Shown here piece after piece: positions 24,439 to 33,553 of a DNA stretch of 64,000 nt. The notes beneath the pieces were generated by a model, which was not told the origin of the DNA, did no database searches, and was given only the letters and a program-made list of their open reading frames with translations. Position numbers and translations under genes: made by a program. Source of the stretch: Palleronia aestuarii (lineage in GTDB: Bacteria > Pseudomonadota > Alphaproteobacteria > Rhodobacterales > Rhodobacteraceae); the NCBI RefSeq assembly GCF_003253995.1, contig NZ_QKZL01000015.1, positions 25,966 to 89,965 on the forward strand, written 5' to 3'. Every line of letters starts with the position of its first letter. The stretch's first letter is position 1.

Positions 24439-26754
24439 TCACCAAGGCGAGTTTCCATCTGAACTCGAACCTTCGTGCGCGACAAGCGGTGCGAAAAGAT
24501 TCTTTAGGTCCCGATCATCAAAACGGTCGGCGGCATGACGATCCTCGCCTGTCACCGACAATTCTTCGTCACTTACGGCCTGCTCAATGACTTTCTCGAT
24601 TCGAAGCTGGATCGCCTGTTTCGCGGCATCGACGGCGCTTGGATTGTATCCGACCCGTTGGGCCAGCCTTTCGACCGCGTGAACATAATCGTTCAGTGTG
24701 GAATCGGACTCGACATGGTCCAGATTCTCGCCAACATTCTCGATTAGTCGCGGAATGGCGGTTGCAATGTCCGCACGGAACAATGCGCCAAGAACGCTGT
24801 CATGCGCATCGATGGCGTTCAACAAGCGATCCAGATCGTCAGGATCAAGATCCTGTTCGAACATGCCATGGATTGCCTCTTCTATTGAAGTGGCGAGCGC
24901 TTCGGTCTGATCGCGCTCATCGTCCGGAGCGGAAAGGAGGCTCTCAAGGAGGTCGGGTAATGCATTTGCATCTTGCCATGGCGAGAACCCACCAAGCGGA
25001 CTGCGCGCGATCGCCGTCGCAGCTTCGATAAAGATAGGTAGGGCACAGACACGCCACCATCCGAGCAGCAATCCGATGCGCCGTCCATTTCCCATGTCCG
25101 ACAAAGAAAAAGTCCCGGGACGTTCGGGATTTGGTCGCCAGAATGGAATGCTTTTCAGTCGCGCACTAAGGTCAGCGAAATTCTCCAGGAGGACCCGCAA
25201 GTCGGTGGCGCTCACCTGCGGAATGCTCTGAAATTGCTCGAATATCCGTTTCGCACCGTTGGCACTCACTGCACCGCTCGCCATAATCATCAACGGCCCT
25301 TTGTCGCAGAGATAACGGTTCAAGTAGTCCCGCACTGAAGGGTTGATGAAGCATACTGTCCTGTTGACGATGACGATAAAGCTGCCCTCAAGCGTCTTCA
25401 AGCTTTCCTCAAAATCCTTGATGTCATGGGCAAGTTGAAAGGCGGCGCAAAGCCGTGGATGAATGCCATCGAAGACCTCGTGCAGTTCGTCGATATCCGC
25501 GCCATACTCGGATGCGAAATAAAGAGCGAAAAGAAGGTGCTGACAGCGCCGTGGAATGTGGTTGCGAAACGGCTTCTCCCATATTCGCTCGGGATTATCG
25601 AGCGCCTTAAGAAAGCCGTCGGCGTAGCGCCCTGCCGGGACGCGCTCGATGTGGCCTGCGTCAGTCATCCATTCGACGATGCGCGGGTTGAAATGTTTAT
25701 GGTCGACGATATCCCTAATCGCCCCGCTCTCGACGAGCGCACGGATATGCCCAACGGGAACACCGGCGACGACGAGATGGTTGTAGATGATACGCGCCCG
25801 GATGCGTCTTGTATATACCCCGACATCAAGCACGTAGCGCGCGACCTGTAGCCGCTGGTCGGACAAAGATTCCGAGGCAAGGCGCGCCTGCTCATAAATG
25901 TAGGCGCGGGTAGTCAGGACGAAGCGGGCAGTAGGCGTGCGAGCAACGCGTGCGAGGAAGCGCGCAAAATCGGAGTCCTTGTTCGATAGAGCACGCTCGT
26001 CGAGCGCAATTCGACCGAGGAAGTCATCGAAAAAGAATATCTGCCTACGGCTGTCATTGATTCTGGCGAAACCATCTTCCAGAGACCGTATTGCGACCAG
26101 TTCCCATTCTTCGCCGATGTAGGCGTAACACAGCATCTCCGCGAGCGTTGTCTTACCGACGCCAGGCGGCCCCGAGACGATAAGGATGCGCTCGGATTCC
26201 AGGGTGCGTCGTCCCTCGGCGAAGCTCGGATTTTGGGCATAGACCTTGAGTTTCGCTGTGATGTCTGCGCGGGTGATCGTAGTAAAATTATGCGAGGCCG
26301 CGTGAAGCACGCGCTCAAGCACGGCGGTATCCGATAGCCAAAGTTTGACGTGAGCCTTGGCGACGTCGTCGTGCTCGCGCAGCAGGCCATTCAGGTCCTC
26401 AAACCCACGCAAATCGTCGAGGCTATTGAGGCTAGGACCGATTATCTCAGCGAGCGCCCGCTTGTTGGCCGGGGTGAGCGAAACAGATGTCGCTAGGATA
26501 TAGCGGTTGAGCGCGAGCTGATCGATAGTGGCGCGTTCGTGGCGCATCTGCCGACTCAGGCCCGTAAACCCGGAGCCCCGATAGTGCTTGGCTTGGAGGA
26601 TGATCGTATCGTCAGAACCTGCATGCCGTCCGTCGATACCGCCATCTGGCCCAGGCCCGAACGCTTCAAACCGGCAGGACAGCGCGCGGCCTATGAGGTC
26701 GCGGACGAGGTCCTCAAAGTCGGCGGGCGAAAGGGATGAAAAACTATAGGCCAC
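24439..26754 (-). CDS. Restriction-endonuclease-domain STAND NTPase, candidate antiphage protein
   Basis: 771 residues from GTG 26754. Residues about 8-130 look like an Mrr-type PD-(D/E)xK nuclease: DFEDLVRDLIG, GPGPDGGIDGR (Asp37/Asp41), and IILQAKHY (Gln54-x-Lys56). Residues about 170-400 are a STAND-type P-loop NTPase with Walker A GPPGVGKTT (195-203) and Walker B RQIFFFDDFLG (about 238-248). A winged-helix region and a long helical C-terminus (about 420-771) would be the sensor. The architecture of nuclease, STAND NTPase and helical sensor is that of Avs-like antiviral proteins: recognition of a phage component drives oligomerisation and DNA cutting. It follows the OLD gene on the same strand after 69 bases. 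Confidence 0.72.
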   Translation of the reverse strand: MAYSFSSLSPADFEDLVRDLIGRALSCRFEAFGPGPDGGIDGRHAGSDDTIILQAKHYRGSGFTGLSRQMRHERATIDQLALNRYILATSVSLTPANKRALAEIIGPSLNSLDDLRGFEDLNGLLREHDDVAKAHVKLWLSDTAVLERVLHAASHNFTTITRADITAKLKVYAQNPSFAEGRRTLESERILIVSGPPGVGKTTLAEMLCYAYIGEEWELVAIRSLEDGFARINDSRRQIFFFDDFLGRIALDERALSNKDSDFARFLARVARTPTARFVLTTRAYIYEQARLASESLSDQRLQVARYVLDVGVYTRRIRARIIYNHLVVAGVPVGHIRALVESGAIRDIVDHKHFNPRIVEWMTDAGHIERVPAGRYADGFLKALDNPERIWEKPFRNHIPRRCQHLLFALYFASEYGADIDELHEVFDGIHPRLCAAFQLAHDIKDFEESLKTLEGSFIVIVNRTVCFINPSVRDYLNRYLCDKGPLMIMASGAVSANGAKRIFEQFQSIPQVSATDLRVLLENFADLSARLKSIPFWRPNPERPGTFSLSDMGNGRRIGLLLGWWRVCALPIFIEAATAIARSPLGGFSPWQDANALPDLLESLLSAPDDERDQTEALATSIEEAIHGMFEQDLDPDDLDRLLNAIDAHDSVLGALFRADIATAIPRLIENVGENLDHVESDSTLNDYVHAVERLAQRVGYNPSAVDAAKQAIQLRIEKVIEQAVSDEELSVTGEDRHAADRFDDRDLKNLFAPLVAHEGSSSDGNSPW

Positions 26755-26823
26755 AGTCCGCTCTGAATGTCGTCTGCGATTCTTCGAGCTGCCTTATAAG
26801 GGTTTGACTGCATCGATAGCGGA

Positions 26824-28596
26824 TCAGGCGCGCAGCCATGCCATCGCATCCCTTACCGACTGATAGTCAGGGATCGCGGCCCTATAGTCGTCATCTGCAA
26901 GACCATCCATAAACGCTCTTTGTGCCGCACCCGTCTTCGCTATGCCGAGGTGAGCCTCAATCGCACCCTTTGTCCACATCCAAACACCAAGCGCCTTCAG
27001 TTCCTCATGCAACCGCACTATGCAGGGCATTGCTGCATGATGCATTGCAAGCAGTTCGAACGCGGCGGCAGCGGGGGCACCATTGTGCTTCATCGGAAGC
27101 CCTTCAGCATCAAGTCCGATATGTCCGTCGTCTCTTAGTTCGGCGAGAACCACCTTACATGAGGCAAGGTCCGCATGTTCTCGATCAAGAAGAGCTTTGA
27201 TCGGAGCAATTCTGAACGCGAAGTCGAGATCGACGATCGCCTTGCAAGGCACACCCATCGCATTGAGAACTTTCATCGTATCCGGGATGTTGGGTGTGCC
27301 TCCGATATCTACCAACCCAATTTTATCCTCGTCAGGCGTGAGCCCGAACTCTTCTTGAAAGATCGCAGGCAAAATGGTGCGCTCGGTCTTGCCCTCTGTG
27401 ATCCCAACACGCTCCGAGAACAGGATTTTGCTCGAGTTAGAAAGGGCGAAAAGCGCGTCCGACTGATGATCAGCATCATGGATCGCATTCTTCACCGCAT
27501 CCTTGATCCGAGCGTTACACTTCGTTCCGTCTGCAGCCGTCCTGCGGATTAGGAGTGCGCTTGGTGCATCTGAGCGCGAAATCATATTCGCCGAGTGCGT
27601 CGTGATGACAACCTGATAGCCGTCTCCCGCAAGGCGGCTCAGGGCAGCGCGCACGACTTCTACGGCTTGGGGGTGCAGGTAAAGCTCGGGTTCATCGATT
27701 AAGAGGAGCGTTGTTCTACCAGCGTTTCCGCCGCCCGCCCTTCGAACCTCGGCGAGGCACTTGACAAGCGCAATCTGAATAGAGCGCTGAGCGCCGTGCC
27801 CGAATGACGAAGCATCCCGACCGTCCGGATTCTCGTATCCTTCCTCGAATATCCGGATCGTAGCTAACTTCATAAAATCAGCAAACTCTGGCACCGGTAT
27901 GTGGGTCTTTGCCGAGACGCCCGGGAAGAGCTTTGACAACTCACCCTGGATGCGTCCGTCGAGATCGACTAGGGTTTCATCTTTTTCGGCGGCATTCGCG
28001 GATAACCTTTGCTCGATATCCTGGAGTGCCGCAGCAACAGCTGGCGAGTGTCTGTCTATGACCGGCGTCATGATCTCTTTTAAGAGTTTGCCGATTGTAG
28101 TGCCGCTACCGAACTTCGCCACGTCCTCTGTCGCGTTCTCCATCGCCCCGATGAAAATGGGATCCGGAAACAAGGCGCCTATTGCGGGGTCGATGCCCGC
28201 TGGGTTCACCGCCCATTCGTTTTGGCCGTTTTCGCGCCTGAGCACTTCGAAGCGTATCGCCGCGGCCGTCTGCCCCGGTGTCGTTTGGATGCGCCTAATA
28301 CGTATGCGATCGTCGACCACTAGCGGCTCAATGCGTCCCCGATGCGCGTCCCCGATGGCATTAAGGACCTCGCCGGTGATCCCGGATATCTCCGCCTCGA
28401 CGACGACGGGCTGATCTGCCCGGTGAAAATCTTCGGCAGAAAGACTGGATCGTTTGATGATCCAGCCGACAGCCCGAATGATGTTCGTCTTGCCAACATT
28501 ATTGTAACCAACCAAGGGCGTATAATGTGAAAGCGGGAAAAATCCGTCAGATATGGACTTAAAATTCTGAATTCGAACCTCTGAAATGTGATGCAC
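26824..28596 (-). CDS. OLD-family ATP-dependent endonuclease (ABC ATPase plus TOPRIM)
   Basis: 590 residues from GTG 28596, chosen because GGGGGAGGG precedes it by five bases (an in-frame GTG at 28620 is weaker). N-terminal ABC ATPase: Walker A GYNNVGKTN (about 30-38), signature-like FGHGAQRSIQIALVK, Walker B TLLLIDEPELYLHP, and H-loop VVITTHSANMIS. C-terminal TOPRIM nuclease: GITEGKTERTILP (metal-binding Glu) and CKAIVDLDFAF (DxD). OLD proteins cut DNA; GajA of the Gabija system is a relative, but its partner GajB (a UvrD-like helicase) is absent. Here the neighbour is a STAND nuclease. Confidence 0.85.
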   Translation of the reverse strand: MHHISEVRIQNFKSISDGFFPLSHYTPLVGYNNVGKTNIIRAVGWIIKRSSLSAEDFHRADQPVVVEAEISGITGEVLNAIGDAHRGRIEPLVVDDRIRIRRIQTTPGQTAAAIRFEVLRRENGQNEWAVNPAGIDPAIGALFPDPIFIGAMENATEDVAKFGSGTTIGKLLKEIMTPVIDRHSPAVAAALQDIEQRLSANAAEKDETLVDLDGRIQGELSKLFPGVSAKTHIPVPEFADFMKLATIRIFEEGYENPDGRDASSFGHGAQRSIQIALVKCLAEVRRAGGGNAGRTTLLLIDEPELYLHPQAVEVVRAALSRLAGDGYQVVITTHSANMISRSDAPSALLIRRTAADGTKCNARIKDAVKNAIHDADHQSDALFALSNSSKILFSERVGITEGKTERTILPAIFQEEFGLTPDEDKIGLVDIGGTPNIPDTMKVLNAMGVPCKAIVDLDFAFRIAPIKALLDREHADLASCKVVLAELRDDGHIGLDAEGLPMKHNGAPAAAAFELLAMHHAAMPCIVRLHEELKALGVWMWTKGAIEAHLGIAKTGAAQRAFMDGLADDDYRAAIPDYQSVRDAMAWLRA

Positions 28597-28686
28597 GCAA
28601 CCCTCCCCCGCCGGTTGCACAGATCATCACAGTTGCGCTCAAAATAATCCACCCATTTTCCGCTTTTTCGCGTTAGCACGTGCCAC

Positions 28687-30056
28687 TAACAGCCTGCTGG
28701 AAAAGGCCGGTCTCGACGCAGTTTCGAGAAGATGATTCACCTTCGTCACGGCAGTGGCGGAGAGGGCGACGATGCGCGGGACGGACGAAGCGAGCGGATC
28801 GCTGTTCAGCTATGTGGACCTTGAGGAACGGGTTCCGTCGGGTCATCCGCTTCGCAAGATCCGGCAGATCGTGAACGACGCGCTGGCAAGTCTCGATGCC
28901 GAGTTCGGTGCGCTCTACACCGACTTCGGCCGCCCCTCCATCGCGCCGGAGCGGCTGATCCGGGCGAGCGTTCTCCAAATCCTGTTCTCGATCCGGTCCG
29001 AGCGGCAATTGATGGAGCAGATGGATTACAACCTGCTGTTCCGGTGGTTCGTCGGACTCGGCATCGACGACCCGGTCTGGGTCCCCACGGTGTTCAGCAA
29101 GAACCGCGATCGGCTGCTGACCACGGAGATGTCGCGCAAGGTGATGGCGGCGATCCTGGCACATCCGGAGGTCCGACCGCTGCTCTCGGATGAACACTTC
29201 TCGGTGGACGGCACGCTGGTCAAGGCGTGGGCGTCTATGAAGAGCTTTCAGCCGAAGGACAGCGCACCGCCGGATCGCGACGACGATCCAGGCGATCCGC
29301 TGCCACCGGCCGAGGAGAGCTCCTCAGACACCAGCCAGCCCCAGCAGACCGAGACGCCGCCGATGTTCGACACACCCCGCCAGACCCGCAACGCCGAAGT
29401 GAACTTCCGGGGCGAGAAGCGCTCGAACGCAACCCATGCGTCTGTGACGGACCCGGATGCCCGCCTCTACAAGAAGGCGCCGGGTGCCGCGGCGATGCTG
29501 TGCTTCATGGGGCATACGCTGATGGAGAACCGAAACGGGCTGGTTGTGCAGGCGGAGCTGAGCCACGCCGATGGCCATGGCGAGCGCAAGGCAGCGCTCG
29601 AGATGATCAATCGCCACTCCCCCGGCTCGACCCGGCGCCTGACGCTGGGAGCAGACAAAGGATACGACAATGCCAACTTCATTGCCGCGCTCAGGCGCCG
29701 GGTCGTGACACCGCATGTCGCGCAGAAGGCCCGGCATTCAGCCATCGACGGCCGGACTACCCGGCATCTCGGCTACGCCGTGTCCCAACGGCGCCGGAAG
29801 AAGATCGAGGAACCCTTCGGCTGGGCCAAGACAGTGGGCGGCATGGCGCAGACGCTCCACCGCGGCCTCGACAGGGTCCGCGCCAAATTTACGATGACCA
29901 TGGCCGCCTGCAACCTGGCGAGGCTGCCGAAACTCCTTGCCGCCTGACGAGCGGAGCACCCCGGAAACCCGGCCTTCGCAGCCGCCAAGCCCCCGCCTTC
30001 AGATCGCGCCAGCAGGAACAGCTTCCCTCCAGCCCGACTTCTTCAGCAGCCTGTTA
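28687..30056 (+). mobile_element. IS5-type insertion sequence
   Basis: Terminal repeats begin TAACAGCCTGCTGG at 28687 and, read from the other end, TAACAGGCTGCTGA at 30056; 19 of the first 24 positions match. One intact transposase gene lies between. No clear target duplication beyond the A/T-rich tips. Its left end is only 90 bp upstream of the OLD nuclease start, so it may have replaced or altered that gene's promoter. Confidence 0.8.
28772..29947 (+). CDS. IS5-family transposase
   Basis: 391 residues from ATG 28772 (GAGAGGG upstream). DUF772-type N-terminus: DEASGSLFSYVDLEERVPSG, RPSIAPERLIRASVLQILFS, RQLMEQMDYNLLFRWFVG. DDE core: HFSVDGTLVKAWASMKSF (first Asp), LTLGADKGYDN (second Asp), and KKIEEPFGWAKTVGG (Glu). 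Looks intact. Confidence 0.9.
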   Translation: MRGTDEASGSLFSYVDLEERVPSGHPLRKIRQIVNDALASLDAEFGALYTDFGRPSIAPERLIRASVLQILFSIRSERQLMEQMDYNLLFRWFVGLGIDDPVWVPTVFSKNRDRLLTTEMSRKVMAAILAHPEVRPLLSDEHFSVDGTLVKAWASMKSFQPKDSAPPDRDDDPGDPLPPAEESSSDTSQPQQTETPPMFDTPRQTRNAEVNFRGEKRSNATHASVTDPDARLYKKAPGAAAMLCFMGHTLMENRNGLVVQAELSHADGHGERKAALEMINRHSPGSTRRLTLGADKGYDNANFIAALRRRVVTPHVAQKARHSAIDGRTTRHLGYAVSQRRRKKIEEPFGWAKTVGGMAQTLHRGLDRVRAKFTMTMAACNLARLPKLLAA

Positions 30057-30475
30057 AACGGTCCACTATCCTGTCCTTCATGACAGCATCTCGTAGGCGG
30101 GTAATTGGACGGGATGAACCACCGTTCCCACCGGATGTTTCGTGGGCCATGCCGAACCTGCGGCAGTCACCTTTCCGCCGTCCTTCCAGACAGCCTTGGC
30201 CGGTGCGGCAGAAATCGAGCAAGTGCAGCGTAAGTCCGGAAGGTCCGCACACCGGACATCCGCCAGGGCGGTTCGGTTCCTTCGTTTTCGATCCGCGCGA
30301 GGTTCGCTCTTGTCTACGAGGTCGGCGCTGCGGCCGCCTCAGGATGGTGGTCCGAAGATCGGGAGCTGCCATCTATTCGCGGGCTCGCAATGGCACGCAG
30401 GTTACACCGCAGTCATCCCGACCTGGCCCTCGCGGGACCTCCGTCGACCTAAGGCATGATCCGTCGTGTCACGCG
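30057..30475. other. 419-bp stretch without a recognisable gene
   Basis: Lies between the two insertion sequences. All frames give low-complexity Arg/Pro/Ser-rich translations. It contains CCATCTATTCGC at 30369-30380, which is repeated exactly at 31574-31585 beyond the IS110-type transposase. No gene, RNA or repeat array seen otherwise. Confidence 0.4.
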
Positions 30476-31573
30476 TCAGGTCGCCGTAGCCGATTGTCCC
30501 CACTCGTAGGTGTTTCCGTCCTTCCAGATCCGGTGCATCAGGATCGCCAGTTTCCGCCCGACGGCGACGATGGCGCGTCGCATCCCACGCCGCTTGGCGA
30601 CCGCCATGCCCCAAGCCCGCAACTTGCTCCACCGCTGCGAGCGCGTCAGCAGCGCGAGCCCAGCTTGATACAGGACCGCCCGCATCCCGGCATCTCCGAC
30701 CTTGGAGATCGGTCCGTTTCGATCGGTCTCGCCGGACGCGTACTTCCTCGGCGTCATTCCGAGATGAGCGCCAACGTCGCGGGATCGCCGGAACCGCGCG
30801 GGATCGTCGATGGTGGTGCGGAACGTCACGGCGGCGAGAGGTCCGACGCCAGGAATAGTCATGAGCCTCCGGCAGACCTCGTCCCGGCGCACGATGCGGT
30901 GGAGCTGGCGGTGCAGGATGGCGTATTGTTCTCGCATCGCCGCCCTTGCGCGGAGAAGGGGTTCTATAAGTTCGCCCTGCTCAGGGGCATCCGTGACCGC
31001 CTCCCGCACGCGCGCTTCGAAAGTGGCATGACTGATATGGCCGGAAATTTTATGCCGAACACCCGCAGCGTGCCGCGGATCGCGTTGTCGATGTCGATCT
31101 GCTTGTCCAAAAGCGTCTTGCGGTTGGTCAGCAGCATTCGCAGAAGCTGCGAGGCCTTGGACTTGATATGGACCTCGGAGTACCAGCCGACTCGCATCGC
31201 CGCCGCGATGGAGCGGGCGTCGTTCCGGTCCGTCTTCACCGGCATGATCTTCGTCAGGGCCCGGAGCCGCCGTGGGTCGATGCAGATCGCGTTCAACCCG
31301 CCCGCGCGCAGTCCCTCATGGAGCCAACGGGAAATACCGCCGATCTCGAGGCCCGCCCGTTCGATCGGACACTTCCTTCGGTCGAGCCAAGTCAGGATGC
31401 TATCGGGATCGGATGGCACCGCGCCCTCAGCGACGATCCTCCCCGTGGCATCTACTACACAGATCGCCGTCTCGTTCAGCGACACGTCCAATCCGGCATA
31501 ATACGTCATGGCATTCTCCCTGATCCGCCCTGTCAGCCGATCCTCCGTTTGTATGGGGGCGACTGCAATCACC
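30381..31573 (-). mobile_element. IS110-type element, approximate bounds
   Basis: A frameshifted IS110 transposase lies between two copies of the 12-bp word CCATCTATTCGC. IS110 elements lack terminal inverted repeats, so the bounds are taken from these direct repeats and from the point where the SRAP reading frame resumes (about 31576). Bounds are approximate. Confidence 0.45.
30476..31509 (-). pseudogene. IS110-family transposase with a frameshift
   Basis: The start MTYYAGLDVSLNETAICVVD is the RuvC-like DEDD domain (first Asp in GLDVS; KTDRNDARSIAAAM carries another acidic pair). The first frame runs to FGIKFPAIS, then a one-base shift near 31040 is needed to continue into HATFEARVREAVT and the C-terminal Tnp20 domain (LMTIPGVGPLAAVTFRTTID, HLGMTPRKYASGETDR). 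The second half is open to 30476. IS110 is not known for programmed frameshifting, so this is probably an inactivating mutation or a sequence error. Confidence 0.75.
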
Positions 31574-31575
31574 CC

Positions 31576-32229
31576 ATCTATTCGCTGACCAAGGGCCAGG
31601 CGGCGATCCGCGAGATCGCCGGGGCCATGACCGATCATACCGGCAACCTGCCCTCGCTGCCGGCCATCTTCCCCGACCAGTCTGCCCCGGTCGTGCGCCA
31701 GGGCGAAGACGGCCGTGAGCTCGTCATGATGCGGTGGGGAATGCCCTCGCCCAAGTTCGCTCTGAAGAACCGCAAGACAGATCCCGGCGTCACCAACGTC
31801 CGCAATCTCGGCTCGTCGCACTGGCGGCGCTGGCTCGGGGTCGAGCATCGCTGCCTGGTCCCCTTCACCAGCTTCTCCGAGTACCGCGTCGAGACGGACA
31901 AGAGCCGCACGCCGGTCTGGTTCGCCCAGAACGAAGATCGCCCAATCACCTTCTTCGCCGGCATCTGGACCGAGTGGACCTCCGTACGGAAGGTGAAGGA
32001 GGGCGAGGTGACGGCCGAGCTCTACGGGTTCCTCACCACCAAGGCGAACGAGACCGTGGGCGCCATACACCCGAAGGCCATGCCGGTGATCCTCACCGAG
32101 CCCGAGGAGTGGGAGACGTGGCTGACGGCGCCGTTCGACGAGGCGAAGGCGCTGCAGCGGCCGTTACCGGACGACGTGCTGCTGATCGTGGCGGAGGGGG
32201 AGAGACGGGACGGTGACAGCGGTAGATAG
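31576..32229 (+). pseudogene. SRAP-domain (YedK/HMCES-like) gene lacking its 5' end
   Basis: From IYSLTKGQAAIREIAGAMTD onward this is a SRAP protein: LVMMRWGMPSP, TNVRNLGSSHWRRWLGVEHR, RCLVPFTSFSEYR, TFFAGIWTEW, TTKANETVGAIHPKAMPVIL (active-site His), then EEWETWLTAPFDEA. Normal members begin MCNLYS, because Cys2 must be N-terminal to crosslink abasic sites. Here the first codons are replaced by sequence next to the IS110 element (frame reads GGDCNHPIYS), so the reactive N-terminal Cys is lost. The next Met is at 31627. Confidence 0.8.
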
Positions 32230-32332
32230 GCACCGTTGCTCGGTATTGCGGCGAACGACACGAAGGGCGGAAAACAGTCATTCGCGGCGGCGGGTATGGA
32301 AGTCCGGTGTGCGGACGAAGCCGACTTTGTTT

Positions 32333-32752
32333 TTAGGCGAAGAGTTTCTTTAGGAAGTAGCGGCTTTGACCACGCGGATTGTCAGGAAGTTCTCCGAATA
32401 CCTGGTAACCAAGCTTCTGGTAGAAGTCCGGTGCTTGAAACCCAAAGCTATCGAGCCAAACGCCGGTGCATTTACGGTTCCGCGCCAGCTCTTCGGTTTT
32501 CTCGACAAGGGTTCGACCGACTCCTGTGCCGCGCAGGTCTTGTGGCACAAAAAGCAGTTCTATGACGGCCCAATCATAGGCTGTTCGGCCCCAGAGTCCG
32601 CCAGAAGTTCGCCCTTCCGACGACTTTAGAACGAAAGCGAATTTTCTGAGGTCGGGATCAGGCCCTCGCTCGAGATTGTCTGCGACAAGGGGCTGTAGGA
32701 TCGCCCGCCTCTCTTCATCGCATGGATCTTCAAGGTATGTGATAAGTGCCAC
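32333..32752 (-). CDS. GNAT-family N-acetyltransferase
   Basis: 139 residues from GTG 32752 (GGAGG seven bases upstream; an in-frame start at 32815 is poorer). The acetyl-CoA site is ELLFVPQDLRGTGVGRTLVE (R/Q-x-x-G-x-G/A motif), followed by WLDSFGFQAPDFYQKLGYQV, typical of the C-terminal GNAT half. The substrate is not evident. Single gene between the SRAP remnant and the TrbM-like gene. Confidence 0.8.
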   Translation of the reverse strand: MALITYLEDPCDEERRAILQPLVADNLERGPDPDLRKFAFVLKSSEGRTSGGLWGRTAYDWAVIELLFVPQDLRGTGVGRTLVEKTEELARNRKCTGVWLDSFGFQAPDFYQKLGYQVFGELPDNPRGQSRYFLKKLFA

Positions 32753-32965
32753 CCAGCGCCTCCGAATTGAGCAAACGGAGCGACTGATTGGCAGTTTTGT
32801 CTTGTTGGTCAACAAGCAAAGTGGGCTCGAACCTGACCTTCGCTGCGATTTGCGCGAACGGCAGCTAAGGGCCGAAGCTGTTGCGAACTTTCAGAATTCA
32901 CGGTTCGTTTCCTTGTGGTAGAATCCGGTCAGTTCCCCTCCGCCGCATCACACCCCGGAGACGAC

Positions 32966-33553
32966 ATGACCAGAATGGACCGGACCCGCTCCTCCGCCAT
33001 CGCCCTGGCCGGCACGGCCGCCCTCGCCAGCTTCACCCCGTCCTCGGCGTCGGCCGCGGATTACGACATGGACTGCAAGCTGATCCTCTGCATGCCCGCG
33101 GGCTTCCCGTCCGGGTGCAGCGATGCCTTCGACCACATGATCGACCGCCTGCGCGACGGCAAATCGCCGATCGGGACCTGCGCCATGTCGAACGGGGCGG
33201 CGTACGATCGCTACGAGATCGCCTACGACATCAAGCCCGCCACGGACCCCGCGAGCTGGGACTGCCCGGCCGGCAAGACGCTCTACCACAGGGTTCGGAG
33301 CGACGACGATGCCGGGCATCGGCAGACCGTCAACACGTTCTGCTACGACACGGCCTACCGGCATGACGGCTGGACGCCGAGCGACGGCGACACGACCGTT
33401 ACGACCTACACGAACATGAGCCTCCCCGAGCGCAAGGACTTCTGGGTGAACCTGACCGTCGAGCCGGACACCGAGGCGGCCTATTCGCCCGGCTGGCAAA
33501 AGTTCGACGCCGGCCTCCACCGCGGAACGACGACCATCCGTTACCGCGATTGA
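32966..33553 (+). CDS. TrbM/KikA-like secreted protein of conjugative plasmids
   Basis: 195 residues from ATG 32966 with GGAG upstream. A signal peptide (IALAGTAALASFTPSSASA) precedes a Cys-rich mature domain: DYDMDCKLILCMPAGFPSGC then SDAFDHMIDRLRDGKSPIG. This matches the TrbM/MpfK family associated with conjugation. The rest (DWDCPAGKTLYHRV-type stretch, WTPSDGDTTVTTYTN) is family-variable. Periplasmic; no other tra or trb genes are in this window, so transfer genes, if any, lie outside or have been lost. Confidence 0.72.
   Translation: MTRMDRTRSSAIALAGTAALASFTPSSASAADYDMDCKLILCMPAGFPSGCSDAFDHMIDRLRDGKSPIGTCAMSNGAAYDRYEIAYDIKPATDPASWDCPAGKTLYHRVRSDDDAGHRQTVNTFCYDTAYRHDGWTPSDGDTTVTTYTNMSLPERKDFWVNLTVEPDTEAAYSPGWQKFDAGLHRGTTTIRYRD

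Noticed and set aside
26824..28596. Gabija defence system
   Set aside because: The OLD protein resembles GajA, but no UvrD-like GajB is adjacent; the neighbour is a STAND nuclease.
31027..31050. Programmed frameshift in the IS110 transposase
   Set aside because: AAAATTT is present nearby but not in the codon phase needed for a -1 slippery heptamer, and IS110 is not known to use frameshifting. A mutation is simpler.
30080..31501. 473-residue plus-strand frame over the IS110 transposase
   Set aside because: The opposite strand carries the IS110 RuvC-like and Tnp20 motifs; this frame has no domain.
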